In this document: piece by piece, positions 1 through 10,876 of the stretch
Layout of the letters: each line of letters starts with the position of its first letter
Position numbering within the stretch: position 1 is the stretch's first letter
Origin: Asaia platycodi JCM 25414
Lineage (GTDB): Bacteria > Pseudomonadota > Alphaproteobacteria > Acetobacterales > Acetobacteraceae
DNA: 64,000 nucleotides
Assembly: GCF_000614545.1 (NCBI RefSeq)
Contig: NZ_BAKW01000008.1
Coordinates: forward strand, 51,475-115,474
Direction of reading: 5' to 3'
Made by a program: the position numbers and the translations under genes
The notes under the pieces: generated by a model
Told to the model about the DNA's origin: nothing
Databases searched by the model: none
The model's input: only the letters and a program-made list of their open reading frames with translations

Positions 1-1320
1 CTTGGCCCCAAACATGCCTGTCACCGTGTCGGAAGCCCGCTCGGTGCGGCGCGAGCCGAACTCACTCATACGACGATAGACCTGGGTTTCTTCGCCAAAT
101 GGATTGCCAGGATAATCACCAGGCACGTAGATTGAATTCGGCAGAGCACTGGGCGGAATGGAACCCGTAACAGGTACTGGCGCCAGGAAACTGTTCGTCG
201 TGCGATGGCTGTATAATACGTTCGCGTACAAGGTGAGGTGCTTGTTGACGTCGTAGTGCGTGTCACCCGAGAGCGACGAATCCTGATAGTTGTTCGTCAG
301 ACTTTGATCGCGGTTGAACGCATAGCGATCACTCGCTGTGAATGGCACGACAGTCTTGCCATTATCATGGCTCGTGAACGACGACGCGCTGCTATCGGGG
401 TAGAACCTACCTGAGGTCGGATAACCCGAGCCGAAGACTGGCTCTCCATTGGTGGGATTTGTCTGCGCCACGGGGTTTGCCCAAGAGCGATTGCGCTGCA
501 TCACGCCTGTTGAGGTCAGGTATTGGCCGAACAGGGTGATATTGCCCTTACCGTGGTCGAAGTTCCAGCCCTTGAAGGCCGAAAGCATACCCTCGGGCGC
601 GTCGCCATATTGCGAGATGCTGCCACGCATGGTGACGTTGCCGGTGTTGATGTCGTGACGCATCTTGATGTTGATCACGCCCGAGACAGCATCGGCACCG
701 TAAAGCTCGGAGCCACCGTCCTTCAGGATTTCGACGCTGGCGACCTGCTGGATCGGGATCGCGTTGAGGTCGACGCAGTTGGCGGCGCCATTGACCGTGG
801 TGCGCTTGCCATCAACCAGCACAAGTACGCGGGACAGGCCGAGATTACGCAAATCGACGCAGGAAACACCACCGCCGCCATTGGTCACGGAATTGGTCGT
901 GCCGCTCGACCCTACCGAGGGCAGGCGCATGAAGTAGTCACCCAGGTTATTGACGCCTGTCTGGGCGATCTGCTTGGCAGTGATGATCTGGACCGGGTTG
1001 GCGTTAGTGTTGTTCGACGTGCTGAGCGCCGAGCCAACGACCGTGATGCTCTCATTTCCCGCAGGGACCGGGCCCGAGAGGCTTTGCAAAGCACTGCGTC
1101 GCATGCGCACCGGCGTTGCAGCCGAAACCGCAGCGGGTGTTGAGCTCGCTACCGCGGCTTTCGTCGCTGCATGGGCGCTGCGCTTGGTGGCGGTCTTGTG
1201 TGCCGCCTTCTGCGTGGTGGTCGTGTTTGTGGTTGCCTGAGCCGTGACGCTCACGCCGGCAAGAATTGTCGCACCGAGCAGCAGCGAGGCATGGCGGAGG
1301 CGAATGCGGGAAATGGCCAT
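1..1320 (-). CDS. TonB-dependent outer-membrane receptor, 3' part cut by window edge
   Basis: An open frame of 440 codons runs from an ATG at 1320 off the left edge of the window. It begins with a signal peptide (hydrophobic stretch about residues 11-23, likely cleavage after AQA at 29), then a Thr/Ala/Lys-rich linker to about residue 85. A TonB plug domain follows (about 88-215), with the typical segments VLVDGKR, VEILKDGG and LYGADAVSGVINI, and two Cys-containing segments (SCVDLRN, NCVDLN) usual in this receptor group. The start of the beta barrel follows. Such receptors import siderophores, cobalamin or carbohydrates with energy from TonB-ExbBD; the substrate cannot be told here. It is divergent from edd, so carbohydrate import is possible but unproven. 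The TonB box is not obvious and the C-terminus is outside the window. Confidence 0.9.
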   Translation of the reverse strand, partial: MAISRIRLRHASLLLGATILAGVSVTAQATTNTTTTQKAAHKTATKRSAHAATKAAVASSTPAAVSAATPVRMRRSALQSLSGPVPAGNESITVVGSALSTSNNTNANPVQIITAKQIAQTGVNNLGDYFMRLPSVGSSGTTNSVTNGGGGVSCVDLRNLGLSRVLVLVDGKRTTVNGAANCVDLNAIPIQQVASVEILKDGGSELYGADAVSGVINIKMRHDINTGNVTMRGSISQYGDAPEGMLSAFKGWNFDHGKGNITLFGQYLTSTGVMQRNRSWANPVAQTNPTNGEPVFGSGYPTSGRFYPDSSASSFTSHDNGKTVVPFTASDRYAFNRDQSLTNNYQDSSLSGDTHYDVNKHLTLYANVLYSHRTTNSFLAPVPVTGSIPPSALPNSIYVPGDYPGNPFGEETQVYRRMSEFGSRRTERASDTVTGMFGAK

Positions 1321-1620
1321 TGGTCACTTTCGCGAAAAGAAATGATGGCGGAAGGAACGCCGAATTACCCCCGAGATGGCACAACGTGATCAAGGGTTTC
1401 AATAACGTAACGTGACGTCATTCATCGTAATTGTGACATTTTCATTGCGATGTGTTCCGCATGCAACAGGAAGTTGCATTGCCAATGTTATAAAAATTTA
1501 AAAACTTGCCTTTCGGGGGAATTTTATTGCGCGACCACTCTTGACCCCAAGATCACAGAAACTTTACAACGGCTCACTTCGCGAAATCGCGAGCAGAAAC
1601 ACAGCCCCTGGTGAGCCGCC
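1321..1620. other. Divergent promoter region between TonB receptor and edd
   Basis: This 300-base gap must hold the promoters of both divergent genes. It has an AT-rich core around 1485-1510, unlike the GC-rich flanks. It also holds a TGACGTCA palindrome near 1412-1419 and the octamer TGTGACAT at 1432-1439, which recurs near the LacI-family gene around 44.4 kb. No coding potential is seen. Exact -35 and -10 boxes cannot be assigned with confidence. Confidence 0.5.
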
Positions 1621-3468
1621 ATGTCTCTTCATCCCGTCGTTGCTTCCGTCACCGAGCGCATCATCGAGCGCTCCGCCGTGTCGCGGCGTCGTTACCTCGC
1701 CCTGATGGAGCGCAATCGTCAGAAGGGCATCTCACGCCCGCGTCTGGCCTGCGGCAATCTGGCCCATGCCCTTGCGGCTTCAGGAGAGGACAAAGCGCGT
1801 CTCATGCGCGGGGGAGGCGTCAATCTTGGCGTGATCACCAGCTATAACGACATGCTTTCCGCGCATCAGCCTTATGCGCGCTACCCCGATCAGATGAAGC
1901 TCTATGCCCGCGAACTCGGTGCGACGGTGCAGGTTGCGGGTGGTGTGCCCGCGATGTGCGATGGCGTCACGCAGGGGCAGGAGGGCATGGAGCTTTCGCT
2001 GCTGTCTCGCGACAATATCGCCATGGGCACAGCCATAGGTCTGAGTCACGGTATGTTCGAGGGCGTGGCGCTTCTGGGTATCTGCGACAAGATCGTGCCC
2101 GGTCTGCTCATGGGGGCTCTGCGCTTCGGGCATCTGCCTGCACTGCTTGTGCCTGCCGGACCGATGACCTCGGGCCTGCCCAATAAAGAGAAGCAGCGTG
2201 TTCGCCAGCTCTATGCCGAAGGCAAGGTGGATTCCAGTGCGCTGATGGAGGCGGAAGCTGCCTCCTATCACAGCGCGGGTACCTGCACTTTCTATGGCAC
2301 GGCCAATACCAACCAGATGATGGTTGAATTGATGGGCTGATGCTGCCTGATTCCGCCTTCTGGAATCCGAACAGCCGTATCCGTCAGGCGCTCAATCGCA
2401 AGGCCGTTCACCGCCTTGTCGAGATTGCGCGACCCGGTGAGGATCATCGTCCTCTGGCCCAGCTTGTCGATGAGAAGGCGATCGTCAACGCCGCTGTCGG
2501 TCTACTCGCGACGGGTGGCTCGACCAACCACGCTATTCATCTTCCGGCGATTGCGCGCGCTGCGGGCATCTGCATCGACTGGAGCGATCTCGACACGCTC
2601 TCTGGTGCAGTGCCGCTGCTGACCCGAGCCTATCCCAATGGTTCGGCTGACGTGAATGCCATGCAGGAGGCCGGCGGGCTGCCGACCCTCATCGCTGCGC
2701 TCTGCGATGGTGGCATGCTGCATCAGGATATCATGACCGTGTCCAAGGGCGCTTCGCCGATTACGCGTGCCGCGTCCGTCTTGAAGGTGAGGCCCTGCTT
2801 TACAGCGCTGCGCGAGCTTCTGCCGATCGTGGCGTGCTGCGCGACACGAAAGATCCGTTCCGCAAGGATGGCGGCATGCGTCTCGTTCAGGGGTCGCTGG
2901 GGAGAGGTATCTACAAGACCAGCGCCGTTGATGACGATCGTCAGACGATCGAAGCACCCGCTGCCGTGTTCCACACGCAGGAAGACGTCATCACCGCCTT
3001 CAAGGCCGGAAAGCTCAACCGCGATGTGATTGTGGTCGTTCGTTTTCAGGGGCCAGACGCCAATGGCATGCCCGAGCTGCATCGTCTGACGCCCACGCTC
3101 GCCGTATTGCAGGACAAGGGCTACCGTGTGGCGCTGCTGACCGATGGTCGCATGTCTGGGGCAAGCGGCAAGGTGCCTGCGGCCATTCATATCTGCCCCG
3201 AAGCGCAGTCAGGCGGGCCAATTGCCTGCATTGAGGATGGCGACATCCTGCGCATCTGTGCCCGCCGTGGCGAGATTGAGGCGCTGGTCGATCCTGCGAT
3301 ATGGGAGGCGCGCAAGCCCGCACAGCCGCCTCTGGGCGGGGCAGGCACGGGGCGCGAGCTGTTCACCCTCATGCGCAGCCGTTCCGACAGCGCGGAAAAG
3401 GGCGGCTCGGCGATGCTCGCCGCCATGGAAGACGTGATGGATAGTCACGGTGCAGAACTCGATAAGGA
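1621..3468 (+). CDS. edd: Phosphogluconate dehydratase (Entner-Doudoroff), frame broken
   Basis: The enzyme dehydrates 6-phosphogluconate to 2-keto-3-deoxy-6-phosphogluconate. It belongs to the IlvD/Edd family with a [4Fe-4S] cluster. Recognisable segments are [59 protein letters not shown] and [15 protein letters not shown], which together cover the whole family length. The frame breaks near 2336 (a TGA appears after MVELMG where family members read on) and again near 2780. Both fit loss of one base. The C-terminus is uncertain: the present frame runs on into eda, but a TAA at 3461-3463 in the adjacent frame, followed by an AAGGAAG ribosome site, suggests edd really ends there. Edd and eda form a coupled pair; acetic acid bacteria use this route because glycolysis is incomplete. 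Confidence 0.9.
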
Positions 3469-3476
3469 AGATATGC

Positions 3477-4095
3477 ATGCTCGACACGACAATGCTGGAC
3501 GCGTGATGACCAAATGTCCGGTCATTCCGGTTCTGGTCATTCCGGATCTGTCACTGGCGCGCCCGATCGCACAGGCGCTGGTCGCGGGCGGGTTGACCAC
3601 GCTTGAAGTGACCTTGCGCACAGAATGTGCGCTCGAGGCCATTCGCGAGATGTCGAAAGTAGAAGGCGCTCATGTCGGCGCCGGAACCGTGCTGAATGGT
3701 GACGATCTGTCTCGTGCCGTCGATGCCGGTGCGCAGTTCATTGTCAGCCCCGGCCTGACGTCCGAGGTTGCCGCCGCAGCACAGCGCCATGATGTGCCCC
3801 TTCTGCCGGGTGTCGCCAATGCGGGTGACATCATGCGTGGCCTCGATCTGGGGCTGAGTCGCTTCAAGTTCTTCCCTGCCATGGCTAATGGCGGATTGCC
3901 TGCCTGAAGGCGCTGGCCTCTGTTTTTGGCAAGGCGCGCTTCTGTCCGACAGGCGGTATCAGCGAGGATAATGCCGCCGAATGGCTAGCTGAGCCTGCTG
4001 TGAGCTGTGTCGGCGGCTCATGGCTGACGAGCGGACCGTTCGACGCGGGGGCAATCGAGTCGCGTGCTCATCGCGCTTCCTCGCTCGGGCGCTAG
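3477..4095 (+). CDS. eda: KDPG aldolase (Entner-Doudoroff), frame broken
   Basis: This class I aldolase splits 2-keto-3-deoxy-6-phosphogluconate into pyruvate and glyceraldehyde 3-phosphate. The start ATG at 3477 lies seven bases after AAGGAAG. It gives MLDTTMLDA and, after a one-base break near 3502, continues MTKCPVIPVLVI. Family marks are LEVTLRT (catalytic Glu), VGAGTVL, FIVSPG, LLPGVAN and RFKFFPA with the Schiff-base Lys. A second break near 3905 creates a false stop after GGLPA. In the next frame the protein continues LKALASVFG, FCPTGGIS and CVGGSWL to a TAG at 4093-4095, giving the usual length of about 205 residues. Restoring one G at the first site and one C at the second repairs the gene. 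Confidence 0.9.
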
Positions 4096-4360
4096 AACAC
4101 AACTTGGTGTGTGTCATGCGCGAGATCTCTGTCTTCCGCGTGACATCATCCACAGCCTGACTCATCGGGCAGAATTCGGGCTTCGCGTATCGGCAGGCCG
4201 AAGACACGCTGAGGCTCGCCTGACATTCATGGCAGGATTTTCGCGGCGCTAATTTAAGTTTTAGTGTCCACCCGATTGCAAGTTCGCTTTGAATCGCGGA
4301 ATAGACCGCTATGTGTCCAAGAAGTGCCCTCGCGAAAAACCATGGTGGTGCTGCGCGCCC

Positions 4361-5919
4361 ATGACCAAACAGGGGCGCTCCTATTTCGGTCTGGCTGGCG
4401 TTATCGTTCTGGCGATGACGACCGAGCTGAACGAGCAGGTTTCGTCACAGTCGTTACCCGATATTCTTGGCGGCCTCGGCCTGAGCACGATGCCGGTACG
4501 TGGTTCAACAGTCTGTATCTTTCAGCAGAGATTTTCGGCATGTCGCTTGCGCCCTGGCTGGCGCTGACTTTTGTTGTGCGGCGATTTGCGATCTGCGTTG
4601 CCTTGACTGCGAGCCTCTCTGCCTCGCTCATTCCTTTCACCGATAATCTGACGCTGCTCTACGGGCTGCGTATCGTTGAGGGTCTCGCCGGGGGCTTTGC
4701 CATTCCTCTTGTGCTGATGATTGCACTGCGCGTTCTGGCGCCGCCGATCCGGCTATACGGGCTTGCGGCTTATTCGCTGACGGCTACGTTTTTTCCGAAT
4801 CTGAGTACGGCTCTCGCTGGCCTCTGGACAGATCTGGTCGATTGGCGCTTCGTGTTCTGGCAGGCTGTGCCGTTCGGAAGTCTGGCCATTTCGTTGCTCT
4901 GGTATGGGCTTCCAGCTGAAAGACCGAACTACAAGCGCTTCAGTTATTTCGACTGGAAAGGCGCGCTCCTTATCCTGTTCGGCTTCGGATCGTTTTCGAC
5001 CATGCTGCAGCAGGGCGACCGTTTCGACTGGTTCAATTCACCCGCGATCTGCGTGTTGGCGCTCGTCGCTCTGATCTGCCTGCCATTGCTGGTTTACAAT
5101 GAATGGAACCAGCATACGCCGCTTTTCCGCTTCCAGCTTCTGAGCAGACGGAATTTTGCCTATGGCGCTTCAACATTGCTGATTTTTCTGGTGGTCTCGC
5201 TCGCTTCATCGACGCTGCCAGCGAGCTTCCTGCAGGAGGTGGCCGGTTATCGGCCGGAGCAGATCTATCTCGTGACGCTCGAGATAGCCTGTATCCAATT
5301 GATCATGCTGCCTCTGATGGCCTTGGTGCTCAACAGTAAAGCTGTCGATAGCCGTATCGTCAGTCTGCTCGGTATGATGCTGATCCTCATGGCCTGTGCG
5401 GGGGACAGCTTCATGACGGTCGGGTGGAACCGCAACGAGTTCTATCTCTGGCAGATCTTCATGGGGGCAGGTGAGGCCATGATTGTCATGCCCCTGCTGA
5501 TGATGTCGACAAATTCGCTCGTCCCTGCGGAAGGTCCGTTTGCTGCGGCGATGGTGAACACGCCGCGTGCTGTTGCACAGGCTATCGGCATCTGGCTTCT
5601 GCAGCTTATTCATCGCTGGCGGGGTGGGTTGCATTCCAGTCGCCTGACCGACCGTATCGGTGTCGATCGCTATCGCACCTATCAGGCGAATGCGCTCCCG
5701 CTCCAGAAACCTGCACCTCTTTTGCCCGATGGGACGCCGCGCGCGGCAGACTCTCTTGTGACGTTCAAGTCGCAACTGGCGCATCAGACGACGGTTCTGG
5801 AATTATCCGACGCCTACATGATCATCGCGGCCATCACGGTTTGTCTGATGGTGTCGGTTCTCCTGTTGCCGCAACGTACTTTTCCTCCCCGTCTCATGTT
5901 CATAAAGAAACAGTCCTGA
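4361..5919 (+). CDS. MFS drug efflux permease, DHA2/EmrB type, frame broken near start
   Basis: This is a 14-helix-type major facilitator in the inner membrane, the pump of a tripartite efflux system. I chose the ATG at 4361, which reads MTKQGRSYFGLAG and TELNEQVSSQSLPDI, the usual DHA2 N-terminus. A one-base loss near 4488 (restoring C gives LSHDAGTWFNSLYLSAE) joins it to the long downstream frame. Motifs include LYGLRIVEGLAGG (helix 4 region) and many hydrophobic segments. The C-terminal helix ends in a short basic tail. The next gene starts four bases after the stop, and the trio with an HlyD adaptor and a NodT channel indicates proton-driven efflux of drugs or other toxic small molecules. 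No adjacent regulator was recognised. Confidence 0.85.
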
Positions 5920-5922
5920 CCC

Positions 5923-7016
5923 ATGGCTTCTGACGATCAAGAAAGCGCCCCGGCAAAATGGCCGTTCGTCGTTACGGCTCTTGTCATCGTGGTGTTCTGC
6001 GGTGTCGTTCTGGCGATCATCTTCCTGCCGACCCGACACGTCTGGACGAATGACGCCTATGTCACGGCTCATTACGCCACTATCGCACCGCGTGTGCCGG
6101 GGCAGGTGGTCGAGGTGCTGGTGGATGACAACCAGAGCGTGAAGGCCGGGCAGGTTCTGGCACGGCTCGACCCGAGCGATTATGAGACGGCCCTTATGCG
6201 CAGCAAAGCGCAGCTTGTGCACGACGAAGCCCTCGTGAGCGATGCCCAGGCTTCGGTCGAACGTCAGCCAAGCATGATCGAGGAAAGCAAGGCAGAGGCG
6301 GCGCGTATCACGGCTCAGCTTGTCTATGCCCGTCAGAACGCACAGCGCTATCATAACCTGGCCCAGACAGGGGCAGGCTCCAATCAGGAGAAGCAGCTGA
6401 CTGACGCTTCCATGAGGGAGATGGAAGCCAATCTTCGCAGCATGAATGCACGTATCGCGGCGGCGGAAGCGATATTCCCATTCTGCGCGCGCGGCACGAA
6501 GCGTCGCTCAAGACGCTCGAGATCGACCGGGCCATCATCAGGCAGGACGAACTCAATCTCTCCTATACCGAGATACGGGCACCTTTCGACGGTATGGTCG
6601 GTGAAAAGACAGTGCAGTCAGGCAATTATGTGGCTCCCGGCGCGGCCTTGATGGCTGTCGTGCCCATGGATCAGCTCTGGATCATGGCAAATTATCGCGA
6701 AATCGCTTTGCGCCACATGCGGCCCGGTCAGCATGCACGTATCCATGTAGACGCCTATGACATGGATCTGGACGGTATTGTCGACAGTATTCCTCCGGCT
6801 TCCGGCGCGGCCTTTGCGCCTATCGCACCAGAAAATGCCACGGGAAATTTCACCAAGATCGTGCAAAGATTGCCGGTGAAGATCATTGTCGCTCCCAATC
6901 AGCCTTTGGCCAAGCTGCTGCGCATGGGGTTCTCGGTCGAAACGAGTGTCGATACGCATCTCGAGAACGTGGTTGATGAGCAGCAGCATAGTGCGTCGGG
7001 GATCACGGCCCGATGA
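5923..7016 (+). CDS. HlyD/EmrA-type membrane fusion protein, frame broken
   Basis: This is the periplasmic adaptor of the efflux system. There is one N-terminal transmembrane segment (about residues 14-36), then a biotinyl-lipoyl-like half motif (VPGQVVEVLVDDNQSVKAGQVLARLD) and an alpha-helical hairpin rich in Ala, Glu and Gln. The second lipoyl half is YTEIRAPFDGMVGEKTVQSGNYV, and a beta-barrel part follows. The frame breaks near 6470; adding one G (AEADIPILRARHEA) joins both halves to a normal length of about 364 residues. The stop overlaps the start of the outer-membrane gene by four bases (ATGA), showing translational coupling. Confidence 0.87.
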
Positions 7017-8483
7017 GGCGCTCTAGGCGTGTTACTGCGGCGTGGTTCGCGACGGCCCTGCTTGCAGGGTGCACGATGGGGCCCGATTTCAGGCGCCCCG
7101 ATGTCATAGCGCCAACGCATTATGGACAGGAGCCTCAGGGGCTGGCAGGTGCGACCTATGGCGGCCCAGTCGACACAGCCTGGTGGAAGCTTTTCAACGA
7201 CGCTGAACTCAACCGGTTGATCGAACGCCTTGCGGTGCAGAATATCGACCTGCAACGCGGTATGCAGCGCATTCAGGAAGCCCGGTCGCAGACGCGTATC
7301 GCCGCTGCGCAGGGCCTGCCCAATATGAGCTGGGCGGGTTCGTACACGCGCACACATCAGAGCGAAACGGGATTCATCTCTCTCGTGCAACCGAGAACGG
7401 GTGCGCCCAACGAATATGACTTCTTCCAGAACACGCTGGGCGCCTCATGGGATCTCGATCTTTTCGGGCAGATCAGGCGAGCGGTCGAGGCACAGCATGC
7501 CACGCAGGAAGCCGCGGTCGAGGCGCGGCATGGTCTTGCTCTAAGCACGCTGCAACGCTCGTCACCTCCTATATGCAGCTCAGAGGCGTGCAGGACCAAC
7601 TTGCTATTACTGAACGCCATCTGGCAGTGGCCGACCATGATGTGGCGCTTGTCGCTCCCGCTTCGGCAATGGTGCTGCAACTACGCTTGACCTGGCGCAG
7701 GCGCGCACCGAACAGGCCAACACGGCATCGGCCCTGCCTACTCTGCGCAATTCCGAGAGCGCGTTGATCAATGCCATCGGGTTATTGCTCGATGAGCCGC
7801 CGCGCAGTCTCGCTATCGAGCTGGCGCGCCGTGATGGCACGATGCCGATTGTCGTCCCGGCAGCCCCTATCGGGCTCCCCTCGGCGCTTGCGCGCAGGCG
7901 TCCCGATATCCGCGAGGCCGAGGCACGCCTTCATGCAGCCACTGCCGGGGTTGGGGTGGCGATTGCAGCGTTCTATCCTGACATCACCCTGACCGGACAG
8001 ATGGGCACCCAGACTCTTTCAGCGGCCAATTTCTTTTCGCTTCCGTCTCGCCAGTTTGCCACTGGTCCAACGCTCTCCGTACCGCTTTTTGAAGGGGGGC
8101 GCCTGCGCGGAACGCTGGCCCTCAGGAAAGCCGAGCAGAAAGACGCGGCACTGGCTTTCCATCAGACGGTCATGACAGCGTGGAACGAGGTGGACAACGC
8201 CTTGACGGCTTATGCGCAGGCCCAGAAGCGCCTGATCCAGACCGAAATAGCCTGGCAGGAAAGCCGGAATGCTGTCGCGATTGCCCAGCAGCAATATCGT
8301 GAGGGCGCCGTTGACTTTCTTCAGGTGGATATGGCCGAGAGCACGGCGCTGGAAGCCGAAGCAAATTTCTCCGCCAATCGCATTCAGATAGCGACGTCTT
8401 TCGTTTCGCTCTACCGGGCACTCGGTGGTGGCTGGGAATACCCCGCGTTCACAGAGAAAAATTCTTTAAAACCAACTGGATAA
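7013..8483 (+). CDS. NodT-family outer-membrane efflux lipoprotein, frame broken
   Basis: This is the TolC-like channel of the efflux operon. The signal peptide ends in a lipobox LLAGC, so the mature protein should be lipid-anchored at Cys. The N-terminal GPDFRRPD and the AWWKLFND segment are typical of the NodT/CusC/OprM family. The second half contains RRPDIREAEARLHAA, a second family signature. The frame breaks twice (near 7555 and near 7655), each fitting loss of one base. The repaired protein is about 490 residues, normal for the family. It is the last gene of the three-gene operon and is followed by an inverted repeat with a T-rich tail. Confidence 0.87.
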
Positions 8484-8498
8484 AGCGATCCTCTCTTA

Positions 8499-8561
8499 TG
8501 AAATGGGAATTCTGCTTCCCTTGGGTAATATCTTAGAATTCCATTTCAATTATTTGTTTTT
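8499..8561 (+). terminator. Inverted repeat with T-rich tail after efflux operon
   Basis: The arms 8499-8513 (TGAAATGGGAATTCT) and 8535-8548 (AGAATTCCATTTCA) pair over 14 positions with one bulged G, separated by a 21-base spacer. A T-rich stretch (8549-8561) follows. Position 15 bases after the channel gene stop suggests transcription termination. The long loop makes it weaker than a classical intrinsic terminator, and binding by a regulator is an alternative. Confidence 0.5.
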
Positions 8562-8674
8562 AAACGATTATACTATTTCAGGCGAAGTCTGTCCGGGCAT
8601 AACCACGCTCGGGAGAACTCAGACATAGAATCAAAGGGATAGACGAGAGAGTCAAGGTGATGTCATAAGGCGGC

Positions 8675-9208
8675 ATGATCGGACGTTCTCATATCGTTCT
8701 TGGTGTTGCCTCCGCCATCACGGCGTCGTCAATGGGGTATCTACCTCTTTCATTGATGAGCCTTTGCGCAGCCGGGCTCGGTAGTCTTGCGCCTGATCTC
8801 GATACGGAAAGATCGCTCCTTGGCTGCCGTATGATCTGGATCTCGCGACCGCTTTCCCGCCTGTGCGGACATCGCACGCTTACCCATTCCTTTTTCGTGC
8901 CGGTTCTCGCCGCTTGGGCGCTGCTTCACTTCGAAGGTGCGCCGTCGCTATACTCTGCGTGGGGTGCGTTCCTCGTCGGGTATCTCAGTCACATTGTCGC
9001 TGATCTGATGACCGGGGGCTGTTGGGCGCTTTATCCTTTATCGAAACACAGGGTTTCGCTCTGGCCGTATGCAAAGACCGGCAGTTTCAGGGAATATCTC
9101 CTTCTCGTCTGCTGCCTGGGTCTGCTGAGTTGCGTCACCTATCACTATCTTTCCCGTAATCTGCTTCATGACGGGTACAGAGTGCAGCGCCACGCCTTCA
9201 TTGCCTAA
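8675..9208 (+). CDS. YdjM/DUF457-type membrane-bound metal-dependent hydrolase
   Basis: The 177-residue protein starts MIGRSHIVLGV and contains LGSLAPDLDTERS, CGHRTLTHSF and YLSHIVADLMTGG. The spaced His and Asp residues (GRSH, PDLD, HRTLTHS, SHIVADLMT) are the metal-ligand pattern of the DUF457/YdjM family, with several membrane helices between them. In Escherichia coli ydjM belongs to the LexA regulon; its exact substrate is unknown. The gene stands alone between the efflux operon and purH. An AAGGCGGC ribosome site precedes the ATG. I see no LexA-type box upstream by eye. Confidence 0.8.
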   Translation: MIGRSHIVLGVASAITASSMGYLPLSLMSLCAAGLGSLAPDLDTERSLLGCRMIWISRPLSRLCGHRTLTHSFFVPVLAAWALLHFEGAPSLYSAWGAFLVGYLSHIVADLMTGGCWALYPLSKHRVSLWPYAKTGSFREYLLLVCCLGLLSCVTYHYLSRNLLHDGYRVQRHAFIA

Positions 9209-9262
9209 ACGGGCTCAGGCAACTAAGAGCAGCACTGAAAATCAGCCATTCCGGAGCCCGTC

Positions 9263-10842
9263 ATGTCCTCTCCCGATCGTCTGCCCATTCGCCGGGCACT
9301 TCTCTCCGTCTCAGACAAGGCGGGGCTGATCGCGCTCGGCAGGGCGCTCGTCGCGCAGGGGGCGCAGCTTCTCTCGACCGGCGGCTCAGCCAAGGCGCTG
9401 CGCGATGCCGGGCTCGATGTGACCGATGTGTCCGACCACACCGGTTTTCCTGAAATTCTGGACGGTCGCGTCAAGACGCTTGTACCGCAGATTCATGGTG
9501 GCATTCTGGGGCGTCGCGACCTTGCGGCGCATCTTGCCCAGATGGACCAGCACAACATCGTTCCGATCGATCTTGTCTGCGTCAACCTCTATCCTTTCGC
9601 TGCAACAGTAGCGTCAGGTGCAGGCGTTGAGGACTGCATCGAGAATATCGACATCGGCGGCCCCGCCCTTATTCGCGCTGCGGCCAAGAACCACCATCAC
9701 GTCGTCATTCTGACGGAGCCGGCACAATATGCAGCGCTCATTGAAGCACTGAACCAGGGCGGTTCTACCCTGCAGAGCGTCAGCTTTGGGCCGGTGCCGC
9801 CTACGCCCATACTGCTGCGTATGATTCCATGATCGCGGCATGGTTTGCCGGTCAGCGCGGTGACGCGTTGCCCGAGACCATGACGGTGAGCGGCGCCCGC
9901 CGCGAGTTGCTGCGCTACGGCGAGAACCCGCATCAGAATGCGGCCTTCTACGTCACGTCAGAGAAGCGTTACGGCATTGCCACTGCGACCCAGATCCAGG
10001 GTAAGGCGCTGAGCTATAACAATCTCAATGATACCGATGCTGCTTTCGAGGCCGTCGCCGAGTTCGACAAGCCGAGTGTCGTGATCGTGAAACACGCCAA
10101 TCCCTGCGGCGTCGCCAGTGCCGAGACGCTCGAAGCCGCCTGGAAATCCGCGCTGAAATGCGATTCGGTTTCGGCTTTCGGCGGTATCGTGGCGCTCAAT
10201 CGCCCGCTCGACGAGGCGACAGCAGAGCAGATCGCGACGATTTTCACCGAGGTGATCGTCGCACCCGATGCGACAGAGGGCGCAAAGACCGTTCTGAGCC
10301 GCAAGAAGAATTTGCGTCTGCTGCTGACGGGTGGTGTGCCTTCGGCGATCTCCGAGGGGCTGACGTTCAAATCGGTTGCTGGCGGTTTTCTCGCCCAGAG
10401 CCGTGACGCGGGGCAGGTGACGGAGGCCGATCTGCGCGTCGTTACCAAGCGTGCGCCGACCGAGGCCGAAATGGCCGATCTGCTTTTCGCGTTCCGTGTC
10501 GCCAAGCACGTCAAATCCAACGCCGTGATCTACGCCAGGGATCGCGCGACGGTCGGCATCGGCGCCGGTCAGATGTCGCGCGTTGACTCAGCCCGTATCG
10601 CAGCGCGCAAGAGCCTGGACGCTGCCGAAGCCGCAGGGGAGGCCGTTGCTTTGACGCAGGGTTCCGTCGCAGCTTCTGATGCGTTCTTCCCCTTCGCTGA
10701 CGGGCTTGAGAGCGTGATCGCTGCGGGTGCCGTCGCTGTCATTCAGCCGGGCGGGTCGATCCGTGATCAGGAGGTGATCGATGCAGCCGATGCGGCCGGC
10801 ATAGCGATGGTCTTTACCGGTATGCGCCATTTCCGTCACTAA
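9263..10842 (+). CDS. purH: Bifunctional AICAR transformylase/IMP cyclohydrolase, frame broken
   Basis: The enzyme catalyses the last two steps of IMP synthesis in the cytoplasm. The N-terminal MGS-like cyclohydrolase domain shows [37 protein letters not shown] and IHGGIL. The C-terminal transformylase domain shows [51 protein letters not shown] and the terminal [12 protein letters not shown], which is the highly conserved end of PurH. A break near 9785 divides the two domains. Restoring one G in a GGG run gives the expected [14 protein letters not shown]. The gene starts at 9263 with GGAG about ten bases upstream. It is essential for purine prototrophy, so the break is probably not real. Confidence 0.93.
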
Positions 10843-10876
10843 CGGTCAGGGCGACGGGTCGAAAACAGGAGGCAGA

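Noticed and set aside
2834..3907. Edd-Eda fusion protein
   Set aside because: A ribosome site and ATG precede the Eda start, and adding one base restores the separate genes.
4096..4360. Short frames between eda and the efflux permease
   Set aside because: The longest give peptides of about 60 residues without recognisable features. The region is likely promoter and leader.
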